NCBI GenBank assembly: GCA_009746045.1 | Contig: RPFO01000418.1 | Coordinates: 456,501 to 520,500, forward strand | Source: Mesostigma viride | Taxonomy: Eukaryota > Streptophyta > Mesostigmatophyceae > Mesostigmatales > Mesostigmataceae | Direction: 5' to 3' | DNA: 64,000 nucleotides | Part shown: one piece after another, positions 54,762 through 64,000 of the stretch | Position numbering within the stretch: the stretch's first letter is position 1 | How the letters are laid out: each line of letters begins with the position of its first letter | The notes under the pieces: generated by a model | Seen by the model: only the letters and a program-made list of their open reading frames with translations | Told to the model about the DNA's origin: nothing | The model's database searches: none | Position numbers and translations under genes: made by a program

Positions 54762-57700
54762 TTATTCATCAACCTGGCCACCCTGGCGGCACACCGCCAG
54801 CAGCTGCATCCACTTCTCCACACTATACCCATGCCGCTCGAAATCCCTCCCATACAGCCTACCGGCCATCTCCAGTGCCTCCCTGTCATAATGCTCGGCA
54901 AACGTGCACCGCGACCTGATCCCTTGGGCCATCGCGTCAACCCCCTGCAGGTTCCACCACGCCTGCCCCGATGCCCGCGCGACCAACGCGTCGTACTCCC
55001 TGGAGATGCCCTCCAGCACCATGGCGGGGTCGCGCCCGCCCAGGTCCAGCGTGGTCAGCAGGTCCAGGGTCCCTGCCCGCCAGTCCTCAAGCTGAATGAT
55101 CTGATCCACCGGCATGAACCTAGCCCCGCACAGCGCCGCCTGCGGACGCAGCGCCGCCGTGACCCCAAGGGAATTGCTTGCGTTGGCGGCTGCTGCCACC
55201 AAGTCGCCATCGTGGCGCGCGGCTTCGGCCTCCAGCGTACCCAGGAACTCCTTGAGGCTCGCGGGGGGGCTGATGTGCTGGTGGTGGGTCGACGACAACG
55301 CCTCGGCGGGCTGACTGGCCCGCTGGTACGCTTCCAGCAGGTGCATCACAGGGTCCCGCACCACCGCCGCGCGCACCCACCCGTACCCAAACACGTCACT
55401 GCCCTCCGCCACTGTTTCTAGCGGCTGATCGGCCGATTGCTGGCTGGAGCTCCGGCTGGCAGGCTCGGTGGATGGTCGGCTGGCTCGCGTAGTCTCCAAT
55501 TCCGTGGGCGCGGTGGCACTGCCAGCTGTCTGTATGACATCACCGGCCGCCGCCGGGATATCCCCAGTCCAGGGTCCCAGAGACGAAGAGCTGCCCTGCC
55601 CTGCACCGGACGACCCACCGCTAGCATTTGCCACCTTTCCTGCGCCACCACCGCTGCCAACCACTGCTGCCACGGCTGGGTCGCTGCCCGCCCGATCCCC
55701 TAACGACCTCCCCCTCGCCATATTTGGGGTAGATAGACTCGAGCCCCCACCCAACCCAAGCAACGGCTGGCCCAGCTGACCCCCCAAAAGTGAACCCAAC
55801 TCAGAACCAGCACCCGCACCCGCCCCCCCACCAGCACCAGCATCCCCAACCCCACCACTGCCAGCACCCGCCCCCCCACCAGCACCAGCAACCCCAACCC
55901 CACCACTGCCAGCACCAGCTCCCCCACCAGTGCCACCAACAGCGCCACCAGTAGTGCCACCAAGACTAGCGTTACCACCAGCAGCGACAGAAATGCCAGT
56001 GCCAGACGCATCACCTTCGAGGCCCGACCCCCGAACGTGCCGCATGATAATGCGCACCAGCTCGTGTTGGGGCGTGCCGACCGCACCGCACATGACCAGC
56101 CTGCTGCGAGGCACCATGTACGCCTCCCCTTCCTCCCCAACCCACTCGCGCCAGCTGGCGCCCGTCTCGGGGAACCGCGGCTCCAGCGGCTGCCTGGCCT
56201 CGCACTCGATCCGCCTCACCCGCACCTCGTACTCCACCTCGGTCACCTGGCGGCCGCAGCACGCCCATCTGGCGGGTCCATGGGACTTCTGCGCCATGGC
56301 GTCGAGGACCGCGTCGCCCAGTGGGGGCGACATCCCCGAGGGCACCTTTTTCCCCAGCTGACTCTCGCAGTAGATCAACGAGGCACGCCAGCGGAGCAGC
56401 GCCTGGAACCGGCGGTCCATTTCCTCGGGCGGAGTCGCCGCAATTGCGACCGCAAAGGACTTGACGCTCTCGGCGGTGTCGAACACCCTGGGGGGGCCCA
56501 CGAACACGAACGAGCGGTAGTCGACGTGGCCCTGGAAGGGCAGCACGTCAAACTCCTCCTGCCCCACCGCGGGTAGGCACCCGGCGGCGACCGCGTCGAA
56601 GAACCTGCGGGACGTCATTGTGTGGCCGGAGGGGCAGAAGCACACGCGGGAGCGCAGCATGTGGTCCCCGTACGCGGTCGCGTTCAGCCGCCCCTGGACC
56701 TTCTCCGGGGCGTCCGCGCTCTCGTCCAACAGCTTCACGTGGGCGTTGGGGAACGTGGCGGAGAAGTCCGCTGTCCCCAGGGACGCTGCCCGCACAGGGA
56801 CACCTGTCACGCGCGACACGCGTTTCGAGCCGATGAAGAAGAAGCTGATGTCCCGGCGGGAGGGAGGGGCCAGGTCCTGGGGACCAGTCACATTGATGCC
56901 AAAATTGTGGACGTGGGGGAGGACCTCCATGCGCTGGGGGCAGCGCCAGTTGTTGTAGCCCCAGTCAGCCTCAAACAGACCAGGGATGACGCGCGCGAGC
57001 GCCTCGTGGTTGGGGCCGTTAATGAACCAGGGACCCCAGGGGGAGAACATGTCCATCAGGTGGTCGGACCCGCGCCGCCGGTTGAAGTAGAAGGAGAGCG
57101 GGCCTTCGCGCAGGTCGTGGATCCACTTGTCGACTCGCTCCGCGTGTGTGGTCCCGTTGCACTTGCCCAAGAAGTAGCTCAGCGAGGTGGGGAAGGGGAC
57201 GAGGAAGAAGCTGGCGCGCAAGGGGTCGAGTGTGCGCCGGGGGTGCTCCTCCATCACGCGGCGCAGGTAGAGCCAGGGGAAGTACTGCACCATGTCGCTC
57301 TGGAGGTTTTTCCAGGGGACGGTGCGGAATCGGCCGTAGTAGCAGCGCAGCAGCGCCCGCTCCTGCCCGTTGTCGTCATACACGTACACGAGGCCGGGCC
57401 CATTCTCGGGCTCAGAGTGGGTGCTCTGGAGTTCCCATGACTGGAGGGTCACCGCGTCGTCGGAATATTGTTCGCTGGTCGTGATGCTCGCGGTTGATCT
57501 GTCGTCGGAAATTGCGCCAGGTGCACTGGTGGATGCTCCATTGGCGGATGCTTCGATAACTGCGCCGCTGGTTTCGATGCGAGCCTCTTCCTTGGCAGCC
57601 TGCAGCATGGATACGTGGGATAGGACGCTGTCATTCTTGCCTAACGCATTATCTGGCCACGTCGGATACACGGCCACGCCGCCGCCGTCCCATTGATCCG

Positions 57701-57845
57701 CCGCCCTGCTTTTATGGGAGAACTGGTACAATGTGGATATGACGAGAAGACAAGCCCCGAAAACAACCAAGGGGAAAATGCGAAACCATGCGGAACGAGT
57801 CACGGGAACCGCCCGACGGATGCGAATGGGCGACGAAGACGCCAT
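54762..57845 (-). CDS. Exostosin-type (GT47) glycosyltransferase fused to a sulfotransferase-like domain
   Basis: Single exon, 1027 residues from the ATG at 57845, which has a good context (GCCATGG) and is followed by a basic stretch and one membrane helix (FPLVVFGACLLVISTLYQF), so a type II Golgi protein. The frame stays open 82 codons further up (to 58091); I read that as 5' untranslated. Residues about 150-500 are GT47: LVYVYDDN, RRTLDPLRASFFLVPF, GSDHLMDMFSPWGPWF, and SRVCFCPSGHTMTSRRFFDA followed by VAAGCLPAV, the family's nucleotide-sugar site. Then comes a Gly/Ala/Ser linker of about 200 residues, and a C-terminal Sulfotransfer_2-like part: VRDPVMHLLEAY (3'-phosphate site), ALRPQAALC, MPVDQIIQLEDW, LYGRDFERHGYSV. 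The 5'-phosphosulfate loop, placed at LVMCGAVGTPQHELV before the linker, lacks the usual Pro-Lys, so activity of this half is uncertain. It likely makes or modifies a sulfated wall or matrix polysaccharide. Confidence 0.85.
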   Translation of the reverse strand: MASSSPIRIRRAVPVTRSAWFRIFPLVVFGACLLVISTLYQFSHKSRAADQWDGGGVAVYPTWPDNALGKNDSVLSHVSMLQAAKEEARIETSGAVIEASANGASTSAPGAISDDRSTASITTSEQYSDDAVTLQSWELQSTHSEPENGPGLVYVYDDNGQERALLRCYYGRFRTVPWKNLQSDMVQYFPWLYLRRVMEEHPRRTLDPLRASFFLVPFPTSLSYFLGKCNGTTHAERVDKWIHDLREGPLSFYFNRRRGSDHLMDMFSPWGPWFINGPNHEALARVIPGLFEADWGYNNWRCPQRMEVLPHVHNFGINVTGPQDLAPPSRRDISFFFIGSKRVSRVTGVPVRAASLGTADFSATFPNAHVKLLDESADAPEKVQGRLNATAYGDHMLRSRVCFCPSGHTMTSRRFFDAVAAGCLPAVGQEEFDVLPFQGHVDYRSFVFVGPPRVFDTAESVKSFAVAIAATPPEEMDRRFQALLRWRASLIYCESQLGKKVPSGMSPPLGDAVLDAMAQKSHGPARWACCGRQVTEVEYEVRVRRIECEARQPLEPRFPETGASWREWVGEEGEAYMVPRSRLVMCGAVGTPQHELVRIIMRHVRGSGLEGDASGTGISVAAGGNASLGGTTGGAVGGTGGGAGAGSGGVGVAGAGGGAGAGSGGVGDAGAGGGAGAGAGSELGSLLGGQLGQPLLGLGGGSSLSTPNMARGRSLGDRAGSDPAVAAVVGSGGGAGKVANASGGSSGAGQGSSSSLGPWTGDIPAAAGDVIQTAGSATAPTELETTRASRPSTEPASRSSSQQSADQPLETVAEGSDVFGYGWVRAAVVRDPVMHLLEAYQRASQPAEALSSTHHQHISPPASLKEFLGTLEAEAARHDGDLVAAAANASNSLGVTAALRPQAALCGARFMPVDQIIQLEDWRAGTLDLLTTLDLGGRDPAMVLEGISREYDALVARASGQAWWNLQGVDAMAQGIRSRCTFAEHYDREALEMAGRLYGRDFERHGYSVEKWMQLLAVCRQGGQVDE
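55790..55990 (-). repeat. Coding minisatellite in the linker of the GT47-sulfotransferase
   Basis: In-frame repeats (GAGAGSGGVG with VAGAGG or DAGAGG) two to three times, plus GG(T/A)TGGA units. Length polymorphism between strains is likely. Confidence 0.8.
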
Positions 57846-58320
57846 GGCGTGCGTCGGGAGACGCATTTCGCTTAGTCTTACCAGGATGCCCCAGTTCCTT
57901 ACGAGACTTTCTGTGCAAATGCGGCGGTTACCGCGGGCTGTCCTGAAAAGAGTGCATGGGGCGATGCCCTTCGAGCGCGCTGTAGCGACTCCATCCTGTG
58001 GTGCATCACGCCTGTCTCGCCTCAAGGACCATTTTTCTATGTGCCACAGGAGCTGCAATACAGTAGAACTTGACGGGCACCAGGCGGGCACCCGCTTTTG
58101 CTGTTGGGAATGAATTTGCTCGTATTACACGTGTAAATATCTTGGCTGATTCTTTTGGTCCACGTGGCAGTCGAAAGATTGCACAGGCACGCAGCTGTAT
58201 CGGCGACGAATGATACAGTAGGGAATATGTGCTCACGTGGCGGGTAATAATAACCCCCGGCCCCGGGCTGCGGGAATAATAAAAAAACTCAACTCAACTC
58301 AACTCATCGTAGCGGGTAAC
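57846..58320. other. 5' region of the GT47-sulfotransferase gene
   Basis: Probable 5' untranslated region and promoter on the minus strand. A short (ACTCA)n run lies at 58286-58305. No second gene. Confidence 0.4.
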
Positions 58321-59630
58321 AGCCAACAGTGTCCAATTCTTGGTAGAGTGAAATTCTTTTCATCCTGGCCAAGGCCTGGCCCGATTTTATTCAAAGAGGA
58401 GTTTCCAAGTCCAATCCTGAGAGCCAAGCGGTCAGTCAGTTTATACTTCAATATTCCCGCCGAGTTACTGCCACGTTACGCATACAACGTCGATTGCAAG
58501 CGATTTCGCAAATGCATGCATTTGGCCCAAGTTTAGCTGCTCCAATTGCCTTCGTGTCTTTTTTTTTTTTCAACCTCTGGGCATACTCATGCATTCATTC
58601 GACTAGCATGGCGGCCTCGCTGCATGATGTAGTGGCACGGCGATCGCTTTGGGCGCTCTCGCTGCAGAATGTTTGCCGTAGTTGAACGCCTGGGCGGTAA
58701 TCCGGGCCTGACATTTCTCATCAGTGACTGGCATGTAGCATCGTGTACAACAGCCCACTATATCCACACAGACGTAAGCTTAGGGGTTCAGCATGGAAAC
58801 GCTTAGTGGTTCTGCGTGTGTCAGTGTCATAGTAGCATGCGGTTGGGCTGCCTGTTGCGGCTATGTCGGGTTTGCGCCTCACTACGTTGAATTTTGTTCT
58901 GGCCGCACACGTAGCTGCAATGCATGTGCTGCGCGTCCTTGCCGGGTGTCTGCACGCCTGCTTGGCATAACCGCGTGGGGTTTTGAGCCTGTGTTGTTCT
59001 AACATGCCTGGTCGGCAATAATGCTTTTGGAAAGAAGCTGTTTCATTTTCTCGTGATGCACTTTGTGTCGACCTCCTGGGCGGGCCGCGCACGTGTCTCA
59101 ACAAAGCGTTGTTTTGTCACTAAGCATTCGTTCTGTTTACGATGAAAAGGGCTCCTTTTGCCCGATGAAAAGGTACGCTGTGGCCCCAGCCTGATCAGAG
59201 TGAAGGGTGGAAGTTCCTCTATTTGTTGCCCTGGAGATCATGCTGGCGTGTTCAGGGCTGCGCTACTCGGTAGTAGTGTGTGGACTATATGCATCCAGTT
59301 TGCAGTCGCTGGTGTCCTATTGGACATACCATTGGACAATTTCTGGATGTCCTATTGGACATCCTACTGGACATCCTATTGGACTACATCTTACTGCTGG
59401 AGGTCCTACTGCCTCATGCTGGACAATGGGCGTGCATGGCAGGCCCCTTGTGCTCTACCAGCAGTTAGCCGGCTGGCTGCCCACCAATAACTTTCCCACA
59501 TTGTCTTCACGCTGGGCTTTGAATTGCTGACTTCCTTGATGCTTCTGCATACTGTCCCAGAGAAATTGACAGTTTTGCTCCCCAGAACCACACCGTTTTT
59601 GTTATTCTGGTTGCAAATGTACCTCTAGCT
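58321..59630. other. Stretch without a recognised gene
   Basis: Frames up to about 127 codons but no family motif. A small minisatellite of GGACATCCTA(T/C)T units (15 bp, about five) fills 59312-59390. Confidence 0.45.
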
Positions 59631-59880
59631 GATGCGGGTACACGGCCTTATGGCTGCATTCTGTGTGTATGGGAATTGAGGTAGATCATAGCTAGGTTTC
59701 TTTCGATATAGCTAAATGCGGGTACAAGGCCTTATGGCTGCATTCTGTGTGTATGGGAATTGAGGTAGATCATAGCTAGGTTTCTTTCGATGGAGCTGAT
59801 GCCGGCACACGGCCTGATGGCTGCATTCTGTGTGTATGGGAATTGAGGTGGATATCATAGCTAGGTTTCTTTAGATAGGT
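59630..59880. repeat. 83-bp tandem repeat, three units
   Basis: Units at about 59632, 59715 and 59799 share TATGGCTGCATTCTGTGTGT, ATGGGAATTGAGGT and CATAGCTAGGTTTCTTT. The first two are nearly identical and the third is more diverged. Confidence 0.95.
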
Positions 59881-60043
59881 CTTTCTACCCTCCGCCCCAT
59901 CTCCCATTCTGTTGAGGATTTAGGCTCCGTGACTCAGTGATTTGATTTCAATGAATACTGGATTTTATTAATTCGTTGAGGTAATCAAAACGGGCATTGA
60001 GGTAATGGAAAATGGTACTCAATGTCGTCTATTACCGTGCCCC

Positions 60044-60403
60044 GCATTCGTTCGTTCGCTCATTCGTTCGTTCGTTCGTTCGTTCGTTCGTTCGTTCGTT
60101 CGTTCGTTCGTTCGTTCGTTCGTTCGTTCGTTCGTTCGTTCGTTCGTTCGTTCGTTCGTTCGTTCGTTCGTTCGTTCGTTCGTTCGTTCGTTCGTTCGTT
60201 CGTTCGTTCGTTCGTTCGTTCGTTCGTTCGTTCGTTCGTTCGTTCGTTCGTTCGTTCGTTCGTTCGTTCGATCGATCGTTCGTTCGTTCGTTCGTTCGTT
60301 CGTTCGTTCGTTCGTTCGTTCGTTCGTTCGTTCGATCGTTCGTTCGTTCGTTCGTTCGTTCGTTCGTTCGTTCGATCGTTCGTTCGTTCGATCGTTCGTT
60401 CGC
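60044..60403. repeat. (TTCG)n microsatellite
   Basis: About 90 tetranucleotide units with a few ATCG variants. It is open in several frames (RSFV and ERTN repeats), but that is only the consequence of a repeat without stops. Confidence 0.95.
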
Positions 60404-61499
60404 GTGTGTGTGCACCGCGTTCTTAAATAAATTAGCTAATCAATCATCTCCTGCACAGCAATTATGATACCGTTCAACGTTTTCACATGAGAACTGATGT
60501 CATCTGATAATGTCCTGCACAGCCAGGGCGCCCTTTGTATATGCGGCTTGGCCCTCAGGCCCGGTCAGTGTGCAGCACAACACTTTGCAAGGGTGACCCC
60601 CGGGGTCATAAGCCCATCGCAAGTGTGCCGATCCAATGCACCTGTATCGACATTCAAGATAAAGATGCGAGCAGTGCTTGACGTTGTACTTTTGTTTGTG
60701 GCACCCTGTCTATCTCGATCATTAAAATATATAATTATCCCCGTTCAAGTTATTGGTCAGCATGTGCAATGGCTCCAGGTTGGCTTACCATAAAGCTTTC
60801 AATAAACAATGCCTATTGAGTTTTCAGCTCCGTTCCGATGGAGGCATGTCCATACAGCATGCAATTTTCCGTACCGTCATTTGCTGATGCATTAAATTGT
60901 TTGATCAATGTTAAGATACTGCTTGAAAAAACATATGGCAGCTAGAGTCCAAATGATGATTGTACACGCATCGCAAGTGGAAACTGTCAGAGCCCTAGCT
61001 GCTTCATGCATCGACCATGCACGCGTGATAACACTTGTTCCTCTGGACAAACCCCAATATCATGCAATACGAAGAAACTAATGTAGCCAAGGTGGAACTG
61101 CACTACATGGCGCAGACGTACGTACCGCACTTCTTCTTGGCCGGCAAAGATAATAGGAGTAGTAGTATCACCAGATATACTATTAGTATAGGATAAGGTA
61201 AGATAATAGTAGTAGTATCACCGCATTCATCCAAGGACACCTCGTTGATCTTAAAAAAATTAAATTAAATTAGAACATATCTCTGTTGGGAGTACATGTA
61301 GCACATATCCCTGAGAAGGGCATATGGCTTTTAAAACATTCTGGGCTACTTCCTGCAAGGGTAGGGTGTAAACTACACCTGCTCAGTGTGCACAAAGTGC
61401 ACCTGCACCACCACGATGTATCATACCTAAAAAGGCCTGGCATTGGGTGGAAGATTGTTGATCGGCATCCTCCTAAGTGGTTGATCGGCATCCTCCTAG
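60404..61499. other. Intergenic stretch, 3' flank of the mannanase gene
   Basis: No gene seen. It holds two copies of AGATAATA(G)GAGTAGTAGTATCACC (61148 and 61203) and a duplicated GGATGCCGATCAACNA block (61460-61500, minus) just beyond the mannanase stop. Confidence 0.4.
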
Positions 61500-63450
61500 T
61501 TAAATTTCCGTCCTCACTCGGTACGCCGAATTCTTCATAATGCCGGTATACTGGGGATGATCCACGTCATCCCACTCCCAGTAGCAAGAGCCCATGACGG
61601 GCCCGCCCTCGCGCTTGCTGCGCTCCACCGCATCCAGGCCCAGCTGCAGCATTTGCAGGCGCATCTGGCTAGTCCCGGTCTCCTTGCCGTACTCCTCGAT
61701 GACCATCTGCGCATCATCAACCCGGGGAGTCCATGAGTTTTAGGTTCTAATTTTATCATCAAAGAACCACATGCAGAGGCATAAACACCGCACTATATTG
61801 GCACGACTGAGTGAAGACAATCTAGGTGTGCCGGTCCTCACATGCCAGTTAACTGGTTTGGATCATCGCATAGATGCCAACACATGGAATGAGAAAAGTG
61901 CCAGCCACATATACGAAGTCACGTGATGTGCAGTGGCTCAGATAGTGGGATAGTAGTCAGAAGTACTAGACTCAGAAGTACTTTAGTGTCATGCGCAGAA
62001 GAATGGCACGGAGTTGGCACGGAGTACTACGCTAATTAATCTCATACATACAAAACAGAAGTCGAAAACAAAGATCGTCTGCATCATGCCCCAGACCCTA
62101 GCTGCACTAGATGCGATAGCATAATGTCAAAGCTGAATGTGTGAAAGAAAAGATAGCAGACAAAAAGGCGAAACCAAACGGACCCTCATACCACGTTAAA
62201 GCCAGTTGTTCTTTCAGGATTATTGCCGGGAGATATGCGATGCCTACCTTTTATCGTAGCTTTATGTATGTCACTTCAGGCAGGCAGCTAGGCTCGATGG
62301 CGGTGTAGAGTAAGGAAACAAGGCACCTTGCATTTATCCTGATATTCATGGTATAAACCAGAGCGGTCAGACCATCGTTGCATGCGGCCATTCAAAGAGA
62401 GCTGATGCCTATCGCATGCGCATAATCCAGCCCCAATCCAGGGCTATGAAATGCACAAAGTTCAGCAAATCCATGGAAGGAGGACATTGATCTGCTATTA
62501 GCCGAGGGAAGTATAAGGGCAAGAAATTGATGAAGAGGAGAGTTCGGGTATCCACGAGGCCACTTTGGGTACCATTAACAATTTGGTTCAGCACCGGTCA
62601 CTATGTCTACAGCGTACGCACCGGCTTGCCGAGCGCCTTGGCGTCCTTCTCGTGGACTTGCAGCCACTCTCTGGCGAAACGCATCTTCCATTCCCAGGGG
62701 AGGAAGAAGCCCTCCTCATCCAGCCACTCATAGTCGAACCAGTTGTCTGTTTTATGTATGGAATGCGGTAGCAATATAGGTGCATGCATGCATAATGGCT
62801 TCGCTTGTTTAGATCATTCATATTATAGTTGTCTGATGTATATCTAGATCAGAACAGCCGTACTAGCTATCTTAGTGTCAAGCGCTTGAGCGCCACAGGT
62901 GCACGCACACACATCATCGCGGTGTTGGAATTTCCAGCGCTACATTCGTAAGGGTGAACCCACCAACTGGGGATACGTGGGTAAAATGTTCTGGTTATTA
63001 TACGATAAATGGGTAAAATGTTCTGGTTATACATTCTAGCTACTCATGCCTTTGAGCCAGACATTCAGCCGGGCATAGAATACACACTTGGCCATAGAAA
63101 CAAAGAGGCCAAAGACCCGCGGCAGAACCTGGGCGATGATCGCCGACGATATGGACATGATATATAATATACCGGACAGATGTTATACACCATATAAGCA
63201 GCATATTATATAAATTATATAATAGGCACCTGTTTAGCATCATATAATATGCACATAAGCCAACCTGGCATCGGCCCCCACCCACCAGGCATCGTGTGCA
63301 TGCTTTATCATTGACATGACAGTCAAATCTAATTCTGATTCCCCCCACCGCTCACCGCCTTACCTGGCCACATGTGCACGGTCATGAAGTCGATTTCAGG
63401 GAAGGCGTTGTCCCTTATAAAGTCCTGCCCGCTCTCCGTGGAGTGCCAGT
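61500..63450 (-). CDS. GH5 endo-beta-1,4-mannanase, 3' exons (partial)
   Basis: Three exons on the minus strand with GT-AG borders and matching phases: 63364-63450, 62622-62746 and 61500-61706. The first carries WHSTESGQDFIRDNAFPEID, then FMTVHMWPG; joined across the intron it gives the HxxPDxW motif with DNWFDYEWLD. The second ends AREWLQVHEKDAKALGKP and the third opens MVIEEYGKETG, whose second Glu fits the GH5 nucleophile. CYWEWDDVDHPQYTGIM follows and the stop is at 61502-61500. This order is that of plant and fungal GH5 mannanases, which cut beta-mannans. The upstream exons, with the acid/base Glu and any signal peptide, must lie beyond 64000. An alternative donor (CGA|GTGAGG, near 61515) could give a different C-terminus. 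Confidence 0.8.
61707..62621. other. Mannanase intron
   Basis: 915-base intron between KALGKP and MVIEEYGK. No repeat or gene noticed. Confidence 0.6.
62747..63363. other. Mannanase intron
   Basis: 617 bases. Holds a short duplication of GGGTAAAATGTTCTGGTTAT (about 62979 and 63010). No gene. Confidence 0.6.
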
Positions 63451-63746
63451 CTGCGCGCACATATAACAGCCAAGGAAAGCGCGCGTGTATACATGCCACG
63501 GTATACAGCGTGTTTCCAACAGGAACGAAAACAGTATTAGTGGTGGCACGCACAGGGAGAAGTCCCATATGACATGTGATAGGAATCAGCCATGGAAAGC
63601 CAGTCTGGCTGCCCTGTCAAGAACTGCGTTTGATGGGCTGCACGCACAGAGAGGAAGCCTGAGTTGCCGATTGACAGTCAGCAGCATAAATGATACAAAG
63701 ATAGGCTTACAACGGATATCGGTGTAGGCCCCAGTGTGGAATATTT

Positions 63747-63939
63747 GGGGACGTCTAAAGACGGTGCGGCTGAGACGATGGAGGGGCATACCTATGGGGA
63801 CGTCTAAAGACGGTGCGGCTGAGACGATGGAGGGGCATACCTATGGGGACGTCTAAAGACGGTGCGGCTGAGACGATGGAGGGGCATACCTATGGGGACG
63901 TCTAAAGACGGTGCGGCTGAGACGATGGAGGGGCATACC
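63747..63939. repeat. 49-bp minisatellite, four units
   Basis: GGGGACGTCTAAAGACGG, TGCGGCTGAGACGATGG, AGGGGCATACC: four essentially identical units, probably inside the next upstream mannanase intron. GTCTAAAGAC is a small palindrome within each unit. Confidence 0.97.
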
Positions 63940-63978
63940 GAGATACTTATTGAACTGTTTTGCACCAGTTTCAGGGCG

Positions 63979-64000
63979 GTCTCTCTCTCTCTCTCTCTCT
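63979..64000. repeat. (CT)n microsatellite, cut by the window end
   Basis: Eleven CT units reach the last base of the window. Confidence 0.95.

Noticed and set aside
54630-55421. 263-codon plus-strand frame, and 56622-57440 (272 codons)
   Set aside because: Antisense shadows of the GT47-sulfotransferase gene, without motifs of their own.
57846-58091. N-terminal extension of the GT47-sulfotransferase (82 more codons)
   Set aside because: The inner ATG has the better context and gives a standard type II anchor close to the N-terminus; the extension has no feature of a targeting peptide.
60005-60467. RSFV/ERTN repeat frames
   Set aside because: Translation of (TTCG)n in several frames and both strands; no unique sequence of any length.

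Overview
The window looks like nuclear DNA of a eukaryote, most likely a green alga (chlorophyte). It has intron-rich host genes with short exons and long repeat-filled introns, and a plant-type syntaxin. It also has a GT47 (exostosin) polysaccharide enzyme of a kind green algae carry in numbers, a PAT/Kangaroo-like tyrosine-recombinase retroelement (Kangaroo was described from Volvox), and very many mini- and microsatellites. The species cannot be fixed from the sequence. Nothing suggests a bacterial, organelle or viral genome.

Host genes, all on the minus strand except one: (1) a Qa-SNARE (syntaxin), 31023-44083, in at least nine exons with consistent splice phases; its N-terminal exon carries repeated NPF motifs. 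(2) A one-exon type II membrane protein, 54762-57845, that joins an exostosin/GT47 glycosyltransferase domain to a carbohydrate-sulfotransferase-like domain through a Gly/Ala/Ser linker. (3) The 3' part of a GH5 endo-mannanase, 61500-63450, whose first exons lie beyond the window. (4) A small unrecognised coiled-coil/tail-anchor-like frame, 45501-46058, plus strand. The syntaxin belongs to the secretory pathway, the GT47/sulfotransferase is probably a Golgi enzyme, and the mannanase is probably secreted. A link between them is only a guess.

Layout. 1-12.9 kb: transposon remnants (an endonuclease-bearing element present twice, a REL-endonuclease LINE end inside an inverted-repeat pair, a near-perfect 0.86-kb hairpin) and satellite-like repeats. 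12.9-30.4 kb: a four-level insertion nest. A LINE/SINE-like copy with a 12-bp target duplication contains an (AATG)n array; that is split by a PAT-like retroelement with A1-B1-A2-B2 split repeats; that is split by a Ty3/Gypsy element with identical 574-bp LTRs and a 5-bp target duplication; that in turn holds a TTAA-flanked, piggyBac-like element. 31-44 kb: the syntaxin gene, whose introns are largely tandem arrays, several of them built from the exon edges. 45.5-46.1 kb: the small plus-strand frame. 46.8-54.3 kb: a head-to-tail graveyard of minus-strand LINE fragments that end in a shared stem-loop plus a TTAA tail. 54.7-58 kb: the GT47-sulfotransferase gene. 58-64 kb: repeats and the mannanase exons.

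All calls come from reading the sequence and recognising protein motifs. No database search or alignment was run, so identities and copy numbers are by eye.
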